DNA of 64,000 nucleotides, from assembly GCA_946800325.1 (NCBI GenBank), contig OX326959.1:41592908-41656907 (forward strand). The letters run 5' to 3'. Position numbers and translations under genes: made by a program. Of the stretch, positions 47,300 through 61,545 are shown piece by piece. Within the stretch, counting starts at the first letter, position 1; each line of letters opens with the position of its first letter. The notes under the pieces are model-generated. The model was given only the letters and a program-made list of their open reading frames with translations, ran no database searches and was not told the DNA's origin. This DNA is from Luzula sylvatica (taxonomy: Eukaryota; Streptophyta; Magnoliopsida; Poales; Juncaceae).

Positions 47300-49449
47300 T
47301 CTAAACCAAGAACTTAACTACTAATTTTTTTTCCTTAAAAAATTTAAGCTAGGTAATAATATATCACTTGCTATATAGTATAGGATTATTCAGTACGGAA
47401 ATAAAAGAAACAACTATTAATCGGTGTGATGGGAAGTCACTTTCATTCGTAGGTGTTGTACACCTCGGCTTCCACTCTATTTCTCATGCTATCCATTGAT
47501 TGAATTAATTCACTCACAACTTTATCCTAATAATTGCTAATGATATATATATAATACAGTGACGAGTGCAAATGAGTTGGAGATCGAAGTTTATAAGCAA
47601 TCCTTAATTAATTATATGAATCTGAATGTGATGAAGGTTGCAAATAGAGGAGTTTAACTGGAAGTTAAATGGTAGGAATGTTTCTAAAATTTAAAAAGAC
47701 AAAATTAGTTACTAATATTGGTTTATTCTTGTAAATACTTTCATAATGCTTAATATAGTCTTGGTTTATCTCCTAATATCAGTCAATTAAACAACAACGA
47801 TGTAGTGTCGCTATGGCGCGTAATACCAATACGGTAATAGTAAATATGAGAATTAAAATGCAATATTTGCCAATCACGGCTAGAAATCCTGTTTTCAGTG
47901 TCACTATTAATAGACATATAGTCTTGTGAGAGATTGTGAATTACAAGTTCATTAACATTAATTAATGAAGAACATGAAAATCTTCTCGTTTATTCATTTA
48001 AAAAAAATAAAAGATGCAATCTCACAATTCATCAAGAAACGGCGCTATATGCTGCTATAGACCTAGCACACAATATCAAGAATCGCATGTAAATTACAAA
48101 TAAAATGTAACGAACCGCTATATCGCAATAGAAAATATTTTTTAATACAAATATATTGTTTTCGTAATTATCTAAATAATACTTTGTTATATCTATATAT
48201 ATTGTTTTTGCAAAATATATGGCAATTTGAATGTCCAATGGATACATTTGTGGATGAAAAAAAACTTTACTTGTGGACTTGAAACATTTTTTTTTGATAA
48301 AAAAAAATAGAGTGAACTCGCGTGTCCCACGTCTATTGTTTGAATAAATTATAAGTTATTATAGGCTCTATGAGTGTTAAGCACCCCAATGTAAATCATA
48401 ATTATTATTGTTATTTTTCTTCATGTGCTAGACACCTACTAGACTGGAATTTCAGACTCTGATTCTTGCAACATACATATATAATTGGAAAATGCTAAAT
48501 AGTGCCCAACCTAAAAATTCAGCATAATATTTTGTATACAATAATCGTGTCAAAATCGTGTCAAAGAACGTGTATCAGAAATCGCGTATCAGAAAACACA
48601 TGTCAGAAAACGCGTAATAGAAATCGCATTATCAGAAATCGCGTATGGACGCGGTCCGTCATGTACCATATATAGAGTAATACTTTTTAAGATTTTTATA
48701 GTTCAGGATAATATTTTGTATGATTCAGTGTAATATTTTATCAACTAGATTCTAGGTCTGGATTATTTCTCGGGATCTAGCTAGCAGACATGTATATAAT
48801 TGATGTTAATACGGTTAGAATGACATTTAATTAATGTTTAAAATTAGCGATATAGCTCTACAAAATATTTACAATACATATATAGTTTAATGGATTCATA
48901 TTTGGTTTTTTGTTTCAGATTTTGTTAAATCCAAACCCATACCCGATAAGCTAACAAATTTTCTTCACAATTCCATATGCGGATCTAGTTTCTTATCAGG
49001 CAAAGTTTTACAATACACATGCAATCCTGCGGATTCAAATCAGGTTATCGGATTTGGAGCATCCATTAATATGATGGGTGATTTTATAGTAAAACATTCT
49101 TTTTAATTCTTATACAAATTAAGAAAAGTATTTTGAATATTTTTTAATTTTCTATCTGAATTAAGAATTAATGCAATGTTCAAATAGAAAATTAATTTTA
49201 TTGACAAAATAAAAATAACTAACTAACTAATTATAAATATCCAAAACATCATTTTCAAAAGATGTTATCATATAATCACCCTAATATGATAGCCCTTGTT
49301 ACCTCATACATTATTTTTGTACGTACAATAGTTTTATAAAATTTATAGACTATTCTGCAAAATTCATATTATTTAATAATATAAAATGTAGTTTTTTGTA
49401 ACATTTAAATACTAGTTTCATTATCTTAGTTTGTATACATTTTTATATA
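47300..49449. other. Intergenic region, no gene seen
   Basis: AT-rich. A SINE-like tail in reverse orientation (minus-strand GTGGGACACGCGAGTTCACTCTATTT plus A-run) lies at 48275-48345. At 48545-48650 a short repetitive block has variants of GTCAGAAAACGCGTA / ATCAGAAATCGCGTATC, about five imperfect units. No coding frame is supported. Confidence 0.45.
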
Positions 49450-51003
49450 CTAGAAAATTTGTCCGCGCTTCGCTGCGAATTTTTAATGTAATTGTTTGTA
49501 TTAGATAAAAGATCGTGTATTCACTTATTAATTGTTATTTGTTATGTTTACAGAAAAAATATCATAAAACCAATATGAAAATTATTAAATGTGTAATTTG
49601 ATATAATATCATAAAATAAATTAGTGAATATCACAAAAAATATGAAAATTATTAAATGCGTAAACCATGACATAAACTAATGAAATCACAAAATAAATAT
49701 GAAATCATATCATAAAATAAATTCATGAATAGCACAAAACAAATATGAAAAATTATTCCATGCGTAAAGCATGATAGAAATTAATGAATATCAAATCACA
49801 AAATAAATATGAAATCATACAATAAATATGAAAACATGATATAAATATTAATATAATTAAGGTAGAACATGATATAAAGATCATAAAATAAATTCTTAAA
49901 TGGTTAAATGGGTAAAACATTATATAAATAAATGGATACATGATATAAATTAATGGATATAATCAAATCACAAAATAAATATGAAAATTATATAATGTGT
50001 GATAGAAAGTCAAAGAGATGAGATGACTCAATGTGAGATTTTTAATGTAATTGTTTGTATTAAATAAAAAAATTGCGGATTCACTTATTAATTGTTATTT
50101 GTTATGTTTACCGAAAAAATATCATGAAACCAATATGAAAATTATTAAATGTGTAATTTGATGTAATATCATAAAATAAATTAATGACTATCACAAAAAA
50201 AATATGAAAATTATTAAATGCGTAAAACATGATATAAATTAATGAAATCACAAAATTAATGTGAAATCATATCATAAAATAAATTAATGAATAACACAAA
50301 ACAAATATGAAAAAATTATGAAATGCGTAAAGCATGATATAAATTAATGAATATCAAAATCACAAAATAAATATGAAATCATACAATAAATATGAAAACA
50401 TGATATAAATATTAATATAATTAAGGTAGAACATGATATAAAGATCATAAAATAAATTATTAAATGGTTAAATGGGTAAAACATGATATAAATTAATGGA
50501 TATAATCAAATCATAAAATAAATATGGAAATTATATAAATATTAATAACAAAATAAATATGAAATCATAAAATAAATATGAAAACATGATATAAATATTA
50601 ATATAATTAAGGTAGAACATGATATAAAGATTATAAAATAAATTATTAAATGGTTAAATGGGTAAAACATGATATAAATTAATGGATACATGATATCAAT
50701 TAATGGATATAATCAAATCATAAAATAAATATGGAAATTATATAAATATTAATCACAAAATAAATATGAAATCATAGAATAAATATGAAAACATGATAAT
50801 ATAATTTAGGTAGAACATGATATAAAAATCATAAAATAAATTATTAAATTGTTAAATGGGTACAACATGATATAATTAATGGATACATGATATACATTAA
50901 TGGATATTCAAATCATAAAATAAATATGAAAATTGTGTGTGATAGAAAGTTAAAGATGATGTGGCTCAATGTGAGAGCTCAAAAACATTCATTCTTTAAA
51001 GGG
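49450..51003 (-). mobile_element. Helitron-like element, family 1, with tandemly duplicated body
   Basis: On the minus strand the 3' end has GCAGCGAAGCGCGGAC, AAATTTT, CTAG (49450-49453) and T, like the element at 18750. The body is made of repeats: TTTTTAATGTAATTGTTTGTATTA begins at 49480 and again at 50039 (period about 559 bp). Shorter units built on AAACATGATATAAATTAATGGATAC and CACAAAATAAATATGAAATCAT recur many times up to about 50940. The other end, near GAGAACAATT at about 51003, is approximate and abuts an AT microsatellite. No coding capacity. Confidence 0.65.
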
Positions 51004-51008
51004 AGAAC

Positions 51009-51009
<1 letters not shown>

Positions 51010-51091
<82 letters not shown>
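51010..51091. repeat. (AT)n microsatellite
   Basis: About 40 perfect TA units directly beside the distal end of the Helitron-like element. Confidence 0.95.
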
Positions 51092-51094
<3 letters not shown>

Positions 51095-51369
51095 TTGTTA
51101 TTTTGTTTGTTTGATACATTGTATCTCAAAAAAGACAGGCATGATCAAGTTTCACTGATAAAGCACCCAAAACAAATCAACCATGCTGTAGATTCTAAGC
51201 AAGTGACGCTACCAAATATCATCATTTCATTCTCCTTAGATCGGGGTAAAAAGGTAACCTCCACTACTTCCTAACAAGTAACAACTAACAAGTTCAAGAG
51301 AGGATACCAATTTTCTGTAAACTACATATGATTTTTTTTAACTAGGAAACCTTCAAAATAGTGAAATAC

Positions 51370-51945
51370 TGATCCGGAACCGATCCGAACCGTATCCGAA
51401 AAATATCCGAATTCGAAAAAAGTATCCTGATCCGAATATATATGGATATTATTACTAACTTTAGTATTCGAAATCGGATCCAATATTTGATTTTGATGTC
51501 AGGTCTGAATCCGTATTCCGAATATGGGTAATATTAAGATCCGAATACACGGAACCAGATTCGAGTATCCGGATCCGAATCCAAATCCGTATATATTTTT
51601 TATTTATATTTATCTTATTTGATATTAGTTGAAAATGATATATAAATTAATTATTGTAAGTGAGCGTAATTTTAAAATCACGTTTAAATATAATCATATA
51701 TATCGTTTGTGTCACAAATTATGTATATTTATAGTTACAAAATATGTTATATTATCATAATGTAGTATTCATTTTAATATTCGAAAAATATCCATATCCG
51801 TATCCGTATCCGACAATATCCGAACTGTATACGTATCCGTTTACTATGCGGACCATATCCGAATCCGGATAATTCCGTAGCCTAATACGTTTCCGAAAAA
51901 TAATATGAATACAAAACTTAATTTGAACAGTTGACACCCCTAGAG
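51370..51945. mobile_element. GATCCGGAT-type element, copy 2
   Basis: Dense GATCCGAA, CCGGATCCGAATCC and TATCCGTATCCG words lie at both ends around an AT-rich centre. The right end GTTGACACCCCTAGAG is the inverted form of the left end of copy 3 (TAGGGGTGTCAATGG at 53763). The left terminus in this copy is eroded. Confidence 0.55.
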
Positions 51946-52019
51946 ATATTCCACAAATTTTCTTTAGTTGTACATTTAAAAAAATATCCTAACAAACCCT
52001 ACCCTAATTCTTAATGGAA

Positions 52020-52260
52020 ATTATATGGTGCTCTCAATTTTTCAGATTCTTTCCTAAATTTTAATTAACACTTTTAATTAACTTGTCAATTAACGATAAA
52101 TACATAATAAATTATTAATTAATAATAGTTATTTAGAAGAGATTTTAATTACACTTCATATTTTAATTAATTATTTATTAATCGTTGATCATCTTGTTAA
52201 TTACAGATGTTAATTGGGATTGGAAAATGACGAAAGTGGGTGGGACAACATAAATGACCT
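52020..52260. mobile_element. TTAATTAA-type short element
   Basis: An AT-palindromic block with TTTATTAATCGTTGATCATC and AATTAACTTGTCAATTAACG. It is present in both copies of the tandem duplication (counterpart at 54210-54370), so it predates the duplication. Confidence 0.4.
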
Positions 52261-52458
52261 CAAATCTTAATTGAGAACTACCGAAAATCATAATCATATG
52301 ATTCTTTTATTTTGTTATATATAGAAGATAGAAACTCTTACAAGAAATATAAAACAATATTGAGTCATTCGTGATACATTTATAATACGATACATAATAC
52401 GTTCTTGTAAAATTCAGATCAAACATTTTCGAGTGGATCGAATAAAACAAACAGGAGG

Positions 52459-53283
<825 letters not shown>

Positions 53284-53682
53284 TCGTGTATAATTTAGCC
53301 TATTCTACACAACATGAAATTATAATTCCGTATGAAAATATTTAAATATAAATTTTTTTATTCATACATAATTTAGAAATATCACTATTTTATTAAATAA
53401 TATTTATTTTAGTTTAAAACTACAAATTTATATATTTTAGTTGATATTTGTGGTCCTAATTTTTGTTGAAAATTTAAACTTTCGAGATTCATTTTAAATA
53501 GCATGTGTTATGCATGTTTTCTAAACAAATTTATAAAATACATGAATTATTAATTATGTTAGGTATGATAATGGCAAACTAGTATATTATTCATATTATG
53601 TAATTGTTAGTAAATGATAAATATATTATTGGCGAATTGAACAACAATAAAAAGAACATGTTGTTTGTCAGATTATTCCGGA

Positions 53683-54998
53683 GAGGATATCAATTTTCTG
53701 TAACTACATATGATTTTATGTAACTAGGAAACCTTCAAAATAGTAAAATAGTGAAATACTGTATAGGGGTGTCAATGGTGTGAATACTGTCCGAACCGAT
53801 TCGAATCGTATCCCAAAAAAATATTCGGATCCGGATGGATATGAATATGATTACTAACTATAGTATCCCGAACCGGAACCGGATCCAATATTTGATTTTG
53901 ATGTCAGGACCGGATCCATGTTCCACTAAGATCCGGATACAAGAAACCGGATTCGAGTATCCGGATCTGGATCCGAATCCATATATATTTTTTATTTTTA
54001 TGTATCTTATTTGATATTAGTTGAAAATGATATATAAATTAATGATTTGTGAGTGATTTAAAATCATAATCATAAAATCACGTTTAGATATAATCATATA
54101 TATCGTCCATGTCATAAATTATGTATATTTATAGTTACGAATTATGTTATGTTATCATAATATAATATTCGTTTTAATATATGAAAAAGAACCGTATCCG
54201 TATCTGTTTTAATTATCATGTCAATTAACAATAAATACGTAATTAAATATTAATTGATATTTAGAAGAGATCTTAATTACATTTCACATTTTTATTAATT
54301 ATTTATTAATCGTTGAGTTGATCGTCTTGTTAATTAGAGGTGTTAATTGGGATGAGAAAATGACGAAAGCGGGCGGGACAACACAAATGACCTCAAATCT
54401 TAATTGAGAACTACCGAAAATCGTAATCATATGATTATTTTGTTTTGTTATATACAAAAGATTGAAACTCTTACAAGAGATACAAAAAAATAGTTAGTCA
54501 TTCGTGATACATTTATAATACGATACGTAATACATTCGTGTATAATTCAGATCAAACATTTTCGAGTGATTATACTATTAATTTGTCAATTTGGTTATTC
54601 ATGTATAATTTGGCCTATTCTACACAATATGAAATTATAATTCCGTATGAAAATATTTAAATGTAAATTTTGTTATTCATACATAATTTAGAAATATCAC
54701 TATTTAATTAAATTATATTTATTTTAGTTCAAAACTACAAATTTATATATTTTAATTGATGTTTGTGGTCGTATTTTTTTGTTGAAAATTTAAACTTTCG
54801 AGATTCATTTTAAATAGCATGTGTTATGCATGTTTTCTAAACAAATTTATAAATTACATGAATTATTAATTATGTTAGGTACGATAATGGCAAACTAGTA
54901 TATTATTCATATTATATGTAATTGTTAGTAAATGAAAAATATATTGGCGAATTGAACAACAATAAAAAAGAACATGTTGATTCTCAGATTATTCCGGA
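53683..54998 (+). repeat. Direct tandem segmental duplication, copy 2 (no foldback element)
   Basis: It starts GAGGATATCAATTTTCTGTA and ends CAGATTATTCCGGA, after which homology with copy 1 stops. Where copy 1 has the foldback element, this copy reads TTTTCGAGTG, about 35 bp of unrelated sequence, then CATGTATAATTTGGCC. It has lost the right end of the GATCCGGAT-type element. Confidence 0.85.
53763..54210. mobile_element. GATCCGGAT-type element, copy 3, right end deleted
   Basis: The left end TAGGGGTGTCAATGG is intact. GGATCCGGATGGATATG and CCGGATCTGGATCCGAATCC blocks follow. After the AT-rich centre the element stops at ACCGTATCCGTATCTG and lacks the terminal inverted repeat seen in copy 2. 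Confidence 0.6.
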
Positions 54999-56985
54999 TC
55001 TGGAGGCCTAAAAATGAATATGCATGAAATGGCCGACACTATTTCAGGCATGAACATGCCAAGAACTACTTGGGAAACTTCATTTCTCTCCATTTCTAGG
55101 ACAATTAGAGACATTATTAAAATGTTTTTGTTCACTTAGGAAGCACCAAAAAATAAATAATTTTTCTTTTTTGGTACTTCCGTAATGGAGAGAGGCAAAG
55201 CAACTGGTTAAAAATTACAATTGTACAAGAATGACCTGTGAGTAGGATCTTTGGTAATGGTAGTGCAGATTTGCCAGATCAACTGTTTTTGTCCGCAGAT
55301 TAAAAGTTTTTGGTACTTGGTACTTTCTTTTTTAACCTTTCATGATAATTTTTCCTGACTTTCCTATTCATTGATGTACAAACTACAAACCCGAGCCAAC
55401 TGTTTCAATTCAATTCAATTCATAGTACAAAATGATTAGTCTAATTATATCGAATTATTCAGAATTTTCTAAAATTATGTGATCATTATTTGCATTGCCA
55501 TGACCAATTTAAAAGTAATCTTTCATTTGATTGGATTATGATGAGCTGTCGAGTCATTAAAATCCAAGGTAGAAAAAATCGTAAATCCTGACGCGAAAGT
55601 CGCTAATGTAGTTGCAATCAGACTCGAAAATATTGAAAAGTTAACTTCCCAAACATGTCTGAACACGAAAAGCAACAACTCGGAACCTGGATGGCTCGAG
55701 CCCTAACTGAATCTCGCATTTGAGTGCAGGGTTGGATCTTAATAAGGGTCGGAGGGCCTTGCCCCTCCAAATATTTTTGCCGAACAGTATATATAGCTAG
55801 CGATTTATTGTATTTTATCAGTATAATAATATAAATTTTATTGTTTGACCTCTAAAAAAATTGTACAATGTAATTTCAGAAATTATTTTTTATTTGGTCT
55901 CTCTCAAGAAACTCTCTGACAAGATCCGCCACTGTTCGAGTGAAACAAAGAGAAAGATCAACTTAAACCGATATTAGAATTTTACCCGTGACTCGAACCC
56001 TATGATCTCATAATCGAAATTCACCGAAGAGTGACCCGAATGACCCGCAATTAAAATAATTCAACTCAACCCGTCCCATTCGCTTGACCACAAAGAATGT
56101 TGTTATTACTTCAACTAATCTTATTATCTTTCTTGTGGAAGATCTGCAAATTTTCAAAAGAAAACAAATCATGCACTAATTCATAAAATAGAATATTCCA
56201 TGAATTTAGGCCCTTGAAAATACACCAAGTATGATCTAAGTCTATTTAAGTCATTAGTGTAAAAGTTTGAATGTTCTTTGAGATTTTGAAGTTTAAAACA
56301 ATTATGGATAAATGTTTGTTGTATTATTGTCTTTTCCGAGTCACCAATTACAAATAAAGAAAAAAAAATCAATTTTCTTTTCACCACACTTAGCTTTTAC
56401 AAGAATCTGTATCTTTGTATTTAGCCAAGAGCAGAGAAAGTAACAAGATAAAAAAAATAGATAACAAACCTTTATTCTTGTGAAGACTAAAGCTCTCGAG
56501 AACTAATATAGTTTTATACTGTGCCGATGCGTGTAGCGGGTCATTTAACATGCCGCGAAGAGACCAGTTTTACAAATTTCTTGAAAGAACTTGGAATGTA
56601 GGAAGCAGAGTAGAGTTGTGAAAGCCCCTATTTTTTGTTGAAATTGTGGGCTGTATTGCACCAAATGGATGCAATCAATTACTTTTTGACCTAAAAGGCT
56701 TAACTAGGTCAAGTATAATTCAATAGTTGTTTACCAACTACTCCATAATTCACATGCATGTAAATTTTATCTCAAACCAAGTTTAGAGAATATAATTTAT
56801 GCTTGATGATTTTTATGTATGTCATGATCAATTACTGCCATGTTTAAAATCCAAAATTATTGACAGGAAACTTTTTTTGTAAGATTTTTGGCCCAATTTT
56901 TGTAAGATTTTTGGGACTCAAATTTATTACAACCTCTCATGCATAAGCGCATTCATCAAACTTGAATCTCAAAATTGAAACCTTA
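54999..56985. other. Intergenic region downstream of the phosphohexomutase gene
   Basis: No gene supported. A dispersed-element fragment at 55750-55935 (CCCCTCCAAATATTTTTGCCGAAC...GATCCGCCACTG) is related to 43690-43880. The remainder shows no ends or coding frame. The right end should hold the 3' UTR of the minus-strand gene. Confidence 0.45.
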
Positions 56986-56988
56986 AAA

Positions 56989-59900
56989 TCATTGTTGTTG
57001 GATGAATTTAGAAAGTGCTGACATGTCAAGTGCTGAAAATTCCTTCACCGCGTTTAACACAGTTTGCCCTAGTTTCACAGCGTCCTCCTTGGTCGAAGCC
57101 TACAAGATTAAAATATTTCTAATATGAATAAAAGAAGCGAATTTTAACTTTCCCCGAGGACTAAAATGTAATTATTTATAAAAAAGAGTGTAACCTCGAT
57201 ATTGAGGGGAAGAACCGGATCGTGAAGAGAGAGCCTTAGCAAAAACCAACCACCATATCCCGAAACCCTAACCTGTTTTAGCAATTTTAAATAATCACGC
57301 AAGCAAAATATATTATAATATAAGAAACACTAATTACGATCATACCCCTTCGTAATTTTTGTCTGCCTTTTTAAAAATTGGATCAGAATCAATTAAATCC
57401 TCCAAATGCTTCAACACGGCCTCACCATAATCGCGGAACGATCTGTAGCGACAAAAAAAATGCAAAATATTTACATTTCAATTTTCATTTTACACATAAA
57501 ATTATGAGAGAGAGAGAGAGAGAGATTACCGTCCGTTTAGGTCAGGATGATTTTGATTGATTTTTAACCTAATTTCAACTGTAATATCAGCTTCGTCCAA
57601 TCCATCAATCATATCCGTTAAAATCTTACTATCAACCGTTGGATCTTTAGATCTAGCCGAAGCCAACTTATTCAAAAGTTTAACCTATATTACAATAAAA
57701 AAATGGATAAATTCATTACTTGCAATTTTAATTCTTTTGAAGGATATATTAATTATGTTAAAATATACGAACCATAGTATAAGCGCCATCATCGAGCCAG
57801 TTGTTCTCTTTGAGTGCACCGTGTCCACTCGTTTCAATTGCCAAGTGGGACTCCTCTCCAATTGAATTCTGTACAATTCATGCTATAATTACAATTGTTT
57901 CTAAAAAATAAAAAATATTTTAAATTGAGATTAATTCGGACCAAGCGAACTGCTTCATCGATGACATTTTTATATCCCCTCTTAAATCTATGGTGCTTTC
58001 CTCCTTCAAAATAAAATAAATAAATAAATTAACTTTCATTTTCATTTTATTTGACTTGTTATTTATGGAATTTTGATGATTTAATAATTACCGAGTTTAT
58101 TTTCAATAAATGTAGTCAAGCCATCTGATGTCACACTATCCGTCACAATGGTAGTTCCAGGATGCTACTCACCAAAATAAATGGAAAAAATAATCAATAA
58201 ATAAGAATAACAAAAATAATATTAATATTAAAAACATAATAAAATAAAAATAAAAATAGAAAGATAATACATACTTCTTCTAGTACAATAGCAGCCATTA
58301 AAGCAATTAATCGATTTCGATTAATTTCACGCCCAGATGAATCTACAGCAGCAGACCTATAAAAAGGTAATCATTTATTTATTTTATTTCGCTATTATTA
58401 TATTTAAAACTAAGAAAAATAAAAATATTAAAATTATTAAGTTTTTATACCTGTCAACATCAGTGTCAAAAATAATACCGAGATCGGCCTTGCTATCAAG
58501 CACGGCTTTGGTTATAGCTTTCATCGCATCCTTATCTTCTGGATTTGGAATATGGTTTGGAAATAATCCTAATAATAATACAAAAATAAATAAAATTTTA
58601 TGGTTTAAAATAATAAAATTGTCTTAATTCATAATTTTGGTCTATCGAATTATTGATTAATTACCGTTAGGTTCTAGGAATTGACTTCCCGTGGTAACAG
58701 CGCCTAAAGGCTCAAGCACCTTAGCCTAATCATTATAAACAATAATTTAATATTTCAAATTTCAAATTTTATATTAAAAAATTTAGAAAAAATTACCGCG
58801 AAAAAACCACCAGCACCGTTTCCTGCATCCACAACTATATGCAACCCCTGCAATGGTTTCTCTAAATTTTGAAAAAGAAAAATTAGAATACTAGTGAAAA
58901 AACAGACAACAATTTCAAATATACCCTGTGAAAACTGTAAATTCCAATTTGCACTTCCGAAACTCGAAATTGCCAAATTTACCATTTAGAAAAAGAAGGA
59001 TAACTTTAGTTTAATATGCTTCGAGCTTTAAGAGGGGTAAATTCGATAATTCTTGAAAGGGCACATATGAAACTCTTGCAAACAAAAAAATGAAAAAAAA
59101 AAGTGTACCTATATTTCCAGCGGCTTTACGAACGGCAGATACGAGGTCCGAAGTGTAAATTGACATATAATCCACCTTTTTAATATTCGCATTAATTTCC
59201 TCTTTAGATACATTTAAACCTTGATCGATATTTTTTTCATAAATAATCGAAGCGCGTTGTAATATATCTTTAATATCAGCCTTTCCTAGCCCACCTTCAT
59301 TAGTGAAGAACTTGAATCCATTTCTATTAAATGGTAAATGACTCGCTACAAAAGAACATAATGTAATTAATATTAATAATAATAGAAATATTTTGAAAAA
59401 TTCATATTTTTTGAAATTTGAAACCTGTTATCATGATGGACCCATCTGCAGGGCACAGATTGGATTCGTCTTGAGTAAGTGTACTATTGAACATGGCTGG
59501 TGTAGATGCCAATCTGAAGATAAAAAGTTATAATTGCAATTATAACCCTGAAAACTTTAAAACATCACATATACCCCTGGAAAAAATGAATTCGACTTAC
59601 CCAAATTGCACGACCTCAAATCCAACACTAACGAGTCCACGAGCAAACGCATTCTTAAATTGAAAAAACATAAAAAATTCAATACAGTATACTGAAAAGG
59701 AGAAAAAAAATATAAAATTTATTCAAATAAAAAATGGCAATACTTGTAATTTTTGAGCAGAGATTCTGGAGTCGTGGCCGACAGAGACTCTTAAGCGTTT
59801 TGACCCCTCGATTTTCTTCTTATTTAATAACCATCCTGCAAATGCTGATGCTATTGCTTCAGTTACTGGTTCTGTCAAATTTACGTTTTCGCCCTCCACT

Positions 59901-61004
59901 CCCTCAACTGCTACTCCACGAATATCACTAGAAACAAATAAAAAGTAAAGTAAACCATGAATTAAGATTAGTTATTGGGTCTTTTTTTGTTTAAATAAAA
60001 TTATTATTAATAATTTACCTCCCATTTTGAAGCTTGAGAAAATCGACCTTTTCAAATGAAGCTACTGCGCTTGCAGTTTGAGAAGCTGCAAGTACAAGAA
60101 AATAATTATAAAAAGAAAATGTATGAATTGGTAGATATAGATAAATATACAATTAAATGAATATAAGGTTAGTGATCGAATCATTAATTTACAATAGAAC
60201 CCTAGACAATGAAAGCCTATATATAATACACACCACTGCAATGAATATATTTTGTTTTAGTAGTTTTCTCGATAATGGCTGAATTTTGCATGGAAAACCC
60301 TAATCTGGTGGCGTGTAATGATCTCACAGCACGGATTTTGATGCTGTTTGATAATCTCGTGTTTAGCTTAGTCTGATTTGCCGAAAATGCATTTTGTAGG
60401 ATCTTGCCTGACACAGCTGCATCAATTTTTGAAACTTAATTAGTTCTTCGGTATCTTATTGTCGTTACCTTTTATTTCATTTTTGTTGCTTATTTATGGT
60501 TAATTAAATCTGTAAATGATTAGTTCATCTTATCTAATCTGATAATCTGATACCATACAGTCTGTGTCAAGCTAGTAACCCCAAATCAGATTATAATCTG
60601 AAAATTTGAATGTATCTTTAGTTATTAGCCCCAATTAAGCCTCAGTTATTCCCAAATTAAGTTTCAATTGCATATTCATAAAATCATAATCAATCAATAT
60701 ACGTGTTACTTATTCTGCTCGAGTGGGCTTCAAATTTTTAATCTTTACTCTAATTATTCCCCACCAAACAATTCGTGAAATTCAATTATCCATTTTTTTT
60801 TTCTTTTTTAACCGAGCATATGAATATCAACCAAAAGTAATTAGGAAGCCAGCAAAAATCCTCTTATTCATTTTCATAAACATTTAATTAAAATATCAAG
60901 AGCCATCAAGGACTAAAACCAAATCCAGAAATAAACAATACGAGTAATTGTAGGAAAATAAAAGAAGAATTTAACGAGTGGAGTGAAGAAAACGAACCCG
61001 CCAT
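56989..61004 (-). CDS. Organelle-type phosphohexomutase family protein (phosphoglucomutase/phosphoglucosamine mutase-like)
   Basis: Eighteen coding exons on the minus strand (first base 61004; stop at 56989) join in phase to 605 aa. Exons: 60998-61004, 60234-60416, 60019-60085, 59744-59927, 59601-59653, 59425-59513, 59109-59345, 58797-58861, 58665-58725, 58451-58568, 58275-58356, 58092-58164, 57942-58003, 57773-57868, 57530-57684, 57346-57442, 57195-57272, 56989-57099. The Ser/Arg-rich N-terminus is a likely transit peptide. All four alpha-D-phosphohexomutase loops are present: phosphoserine loop TASHLPFNRNG (Ser196), metal loop DTDVDR (350-355), sugar loop ETSGHGA (439-445), and phosphate loop RVSGYGGWF (545-553). 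The enzyme class moves phosphate between C1 and C6 of hexoses; the plant plastid-type member's substrate is not fixed. Two weak points are the 7-nt first exon and the donor GTCCGA after exon 13. Confidence 0.9.
57505..57526. repeat. (AG)n microsatellite in an intron
   Basis: GAGAGAGAG run within the short intron between exons 15 and 16 of the phosphohexomutase gene, on the minus strand a CT-rich tract just after the donor. Confidence 0.9.
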
Positions 61005-61109
61005 GAGTACGTTGGTAGGTAGCTCGCTTCGCTTCTCGTTGAAACTCGAAAGAGAGGAGTTTGCAATTTGCAAAGCCGAACGTATTTACTGGAATATTCT
61101 CGAACAAAG

Positions 61110-61384
61110 ATTTTCTATGTTATGGGCCATATTATAAATTGAGCTGATCCATTTTACTATTAAAAATAATTTAACTTAGATGTTTTGCTGGGCCGTTTAG
61201 TTTTAATTTTAATGAAATTAAAAGAACATCCGTGATATTTCCAATAATAGGCCTGCCCTCAGATTTCACCACCACACCTTATATATGGTAATTAACACCT
61301 CTGTATATTCTAATTAACTCATTTAATTAATTATTTTCAATTAAAAATTATAGTTTGCCTCTCCATTTCTCCTAGATTTGCACT
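61110..61384. other. Upstream region of the phosphohexomutase gene
   Basis: The promoter should lie here, but no clear TATA box is seen on the minus strand. A TTAATT-rich block at 61240-61380 (CTGCCCTCAGATTTCACCACCACACC, then AATTAACTC-type text, then TTGCCTCTCCATTTCTCC) resembles the small AT-palindromic elements. Confidence 0.4.
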
Positions 61385-61545
61385 CGGTGGTAATTTTTTT
61401 TGAATGACAGATCGTTTGTGTATTTTTTATAGGATGATGATGAAATTCGAATCCACAATTTTTTCAACATATGTTTTTTATTATCTCGAATACTCGATCA
61501 ACTATAATATGGTGTCATTGATATGAAATCATGATCGGTGATAAT
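61385..61545 (-). mobile_element. tRNA-derived SINE, reverse orientation
   Basis: On the minus strand TATAGTTGATCGAGTATTCGAGATAATAA (A-box-like) is followed after about 30 bp by TTGTGGATTCGAATTTCATC (B-box-like) and an A/T-rich tail. The order matches 20680 and 26940. Confidence 0.65.

Noticed and set aside
49480..50940. CRISPR-like or satellite array
   Set aside because: The repeats vary in length and spacing, lack uniform spacers and belong to the duplicated body of a Helitron-like element in a plant genome.
60217..60414. 65-aa frame taken as a separate small protein
   Set aside because: It opens at a GTG, not an ATG. It is the second coding exon of the phosphohexomutase gene read into the next intron.
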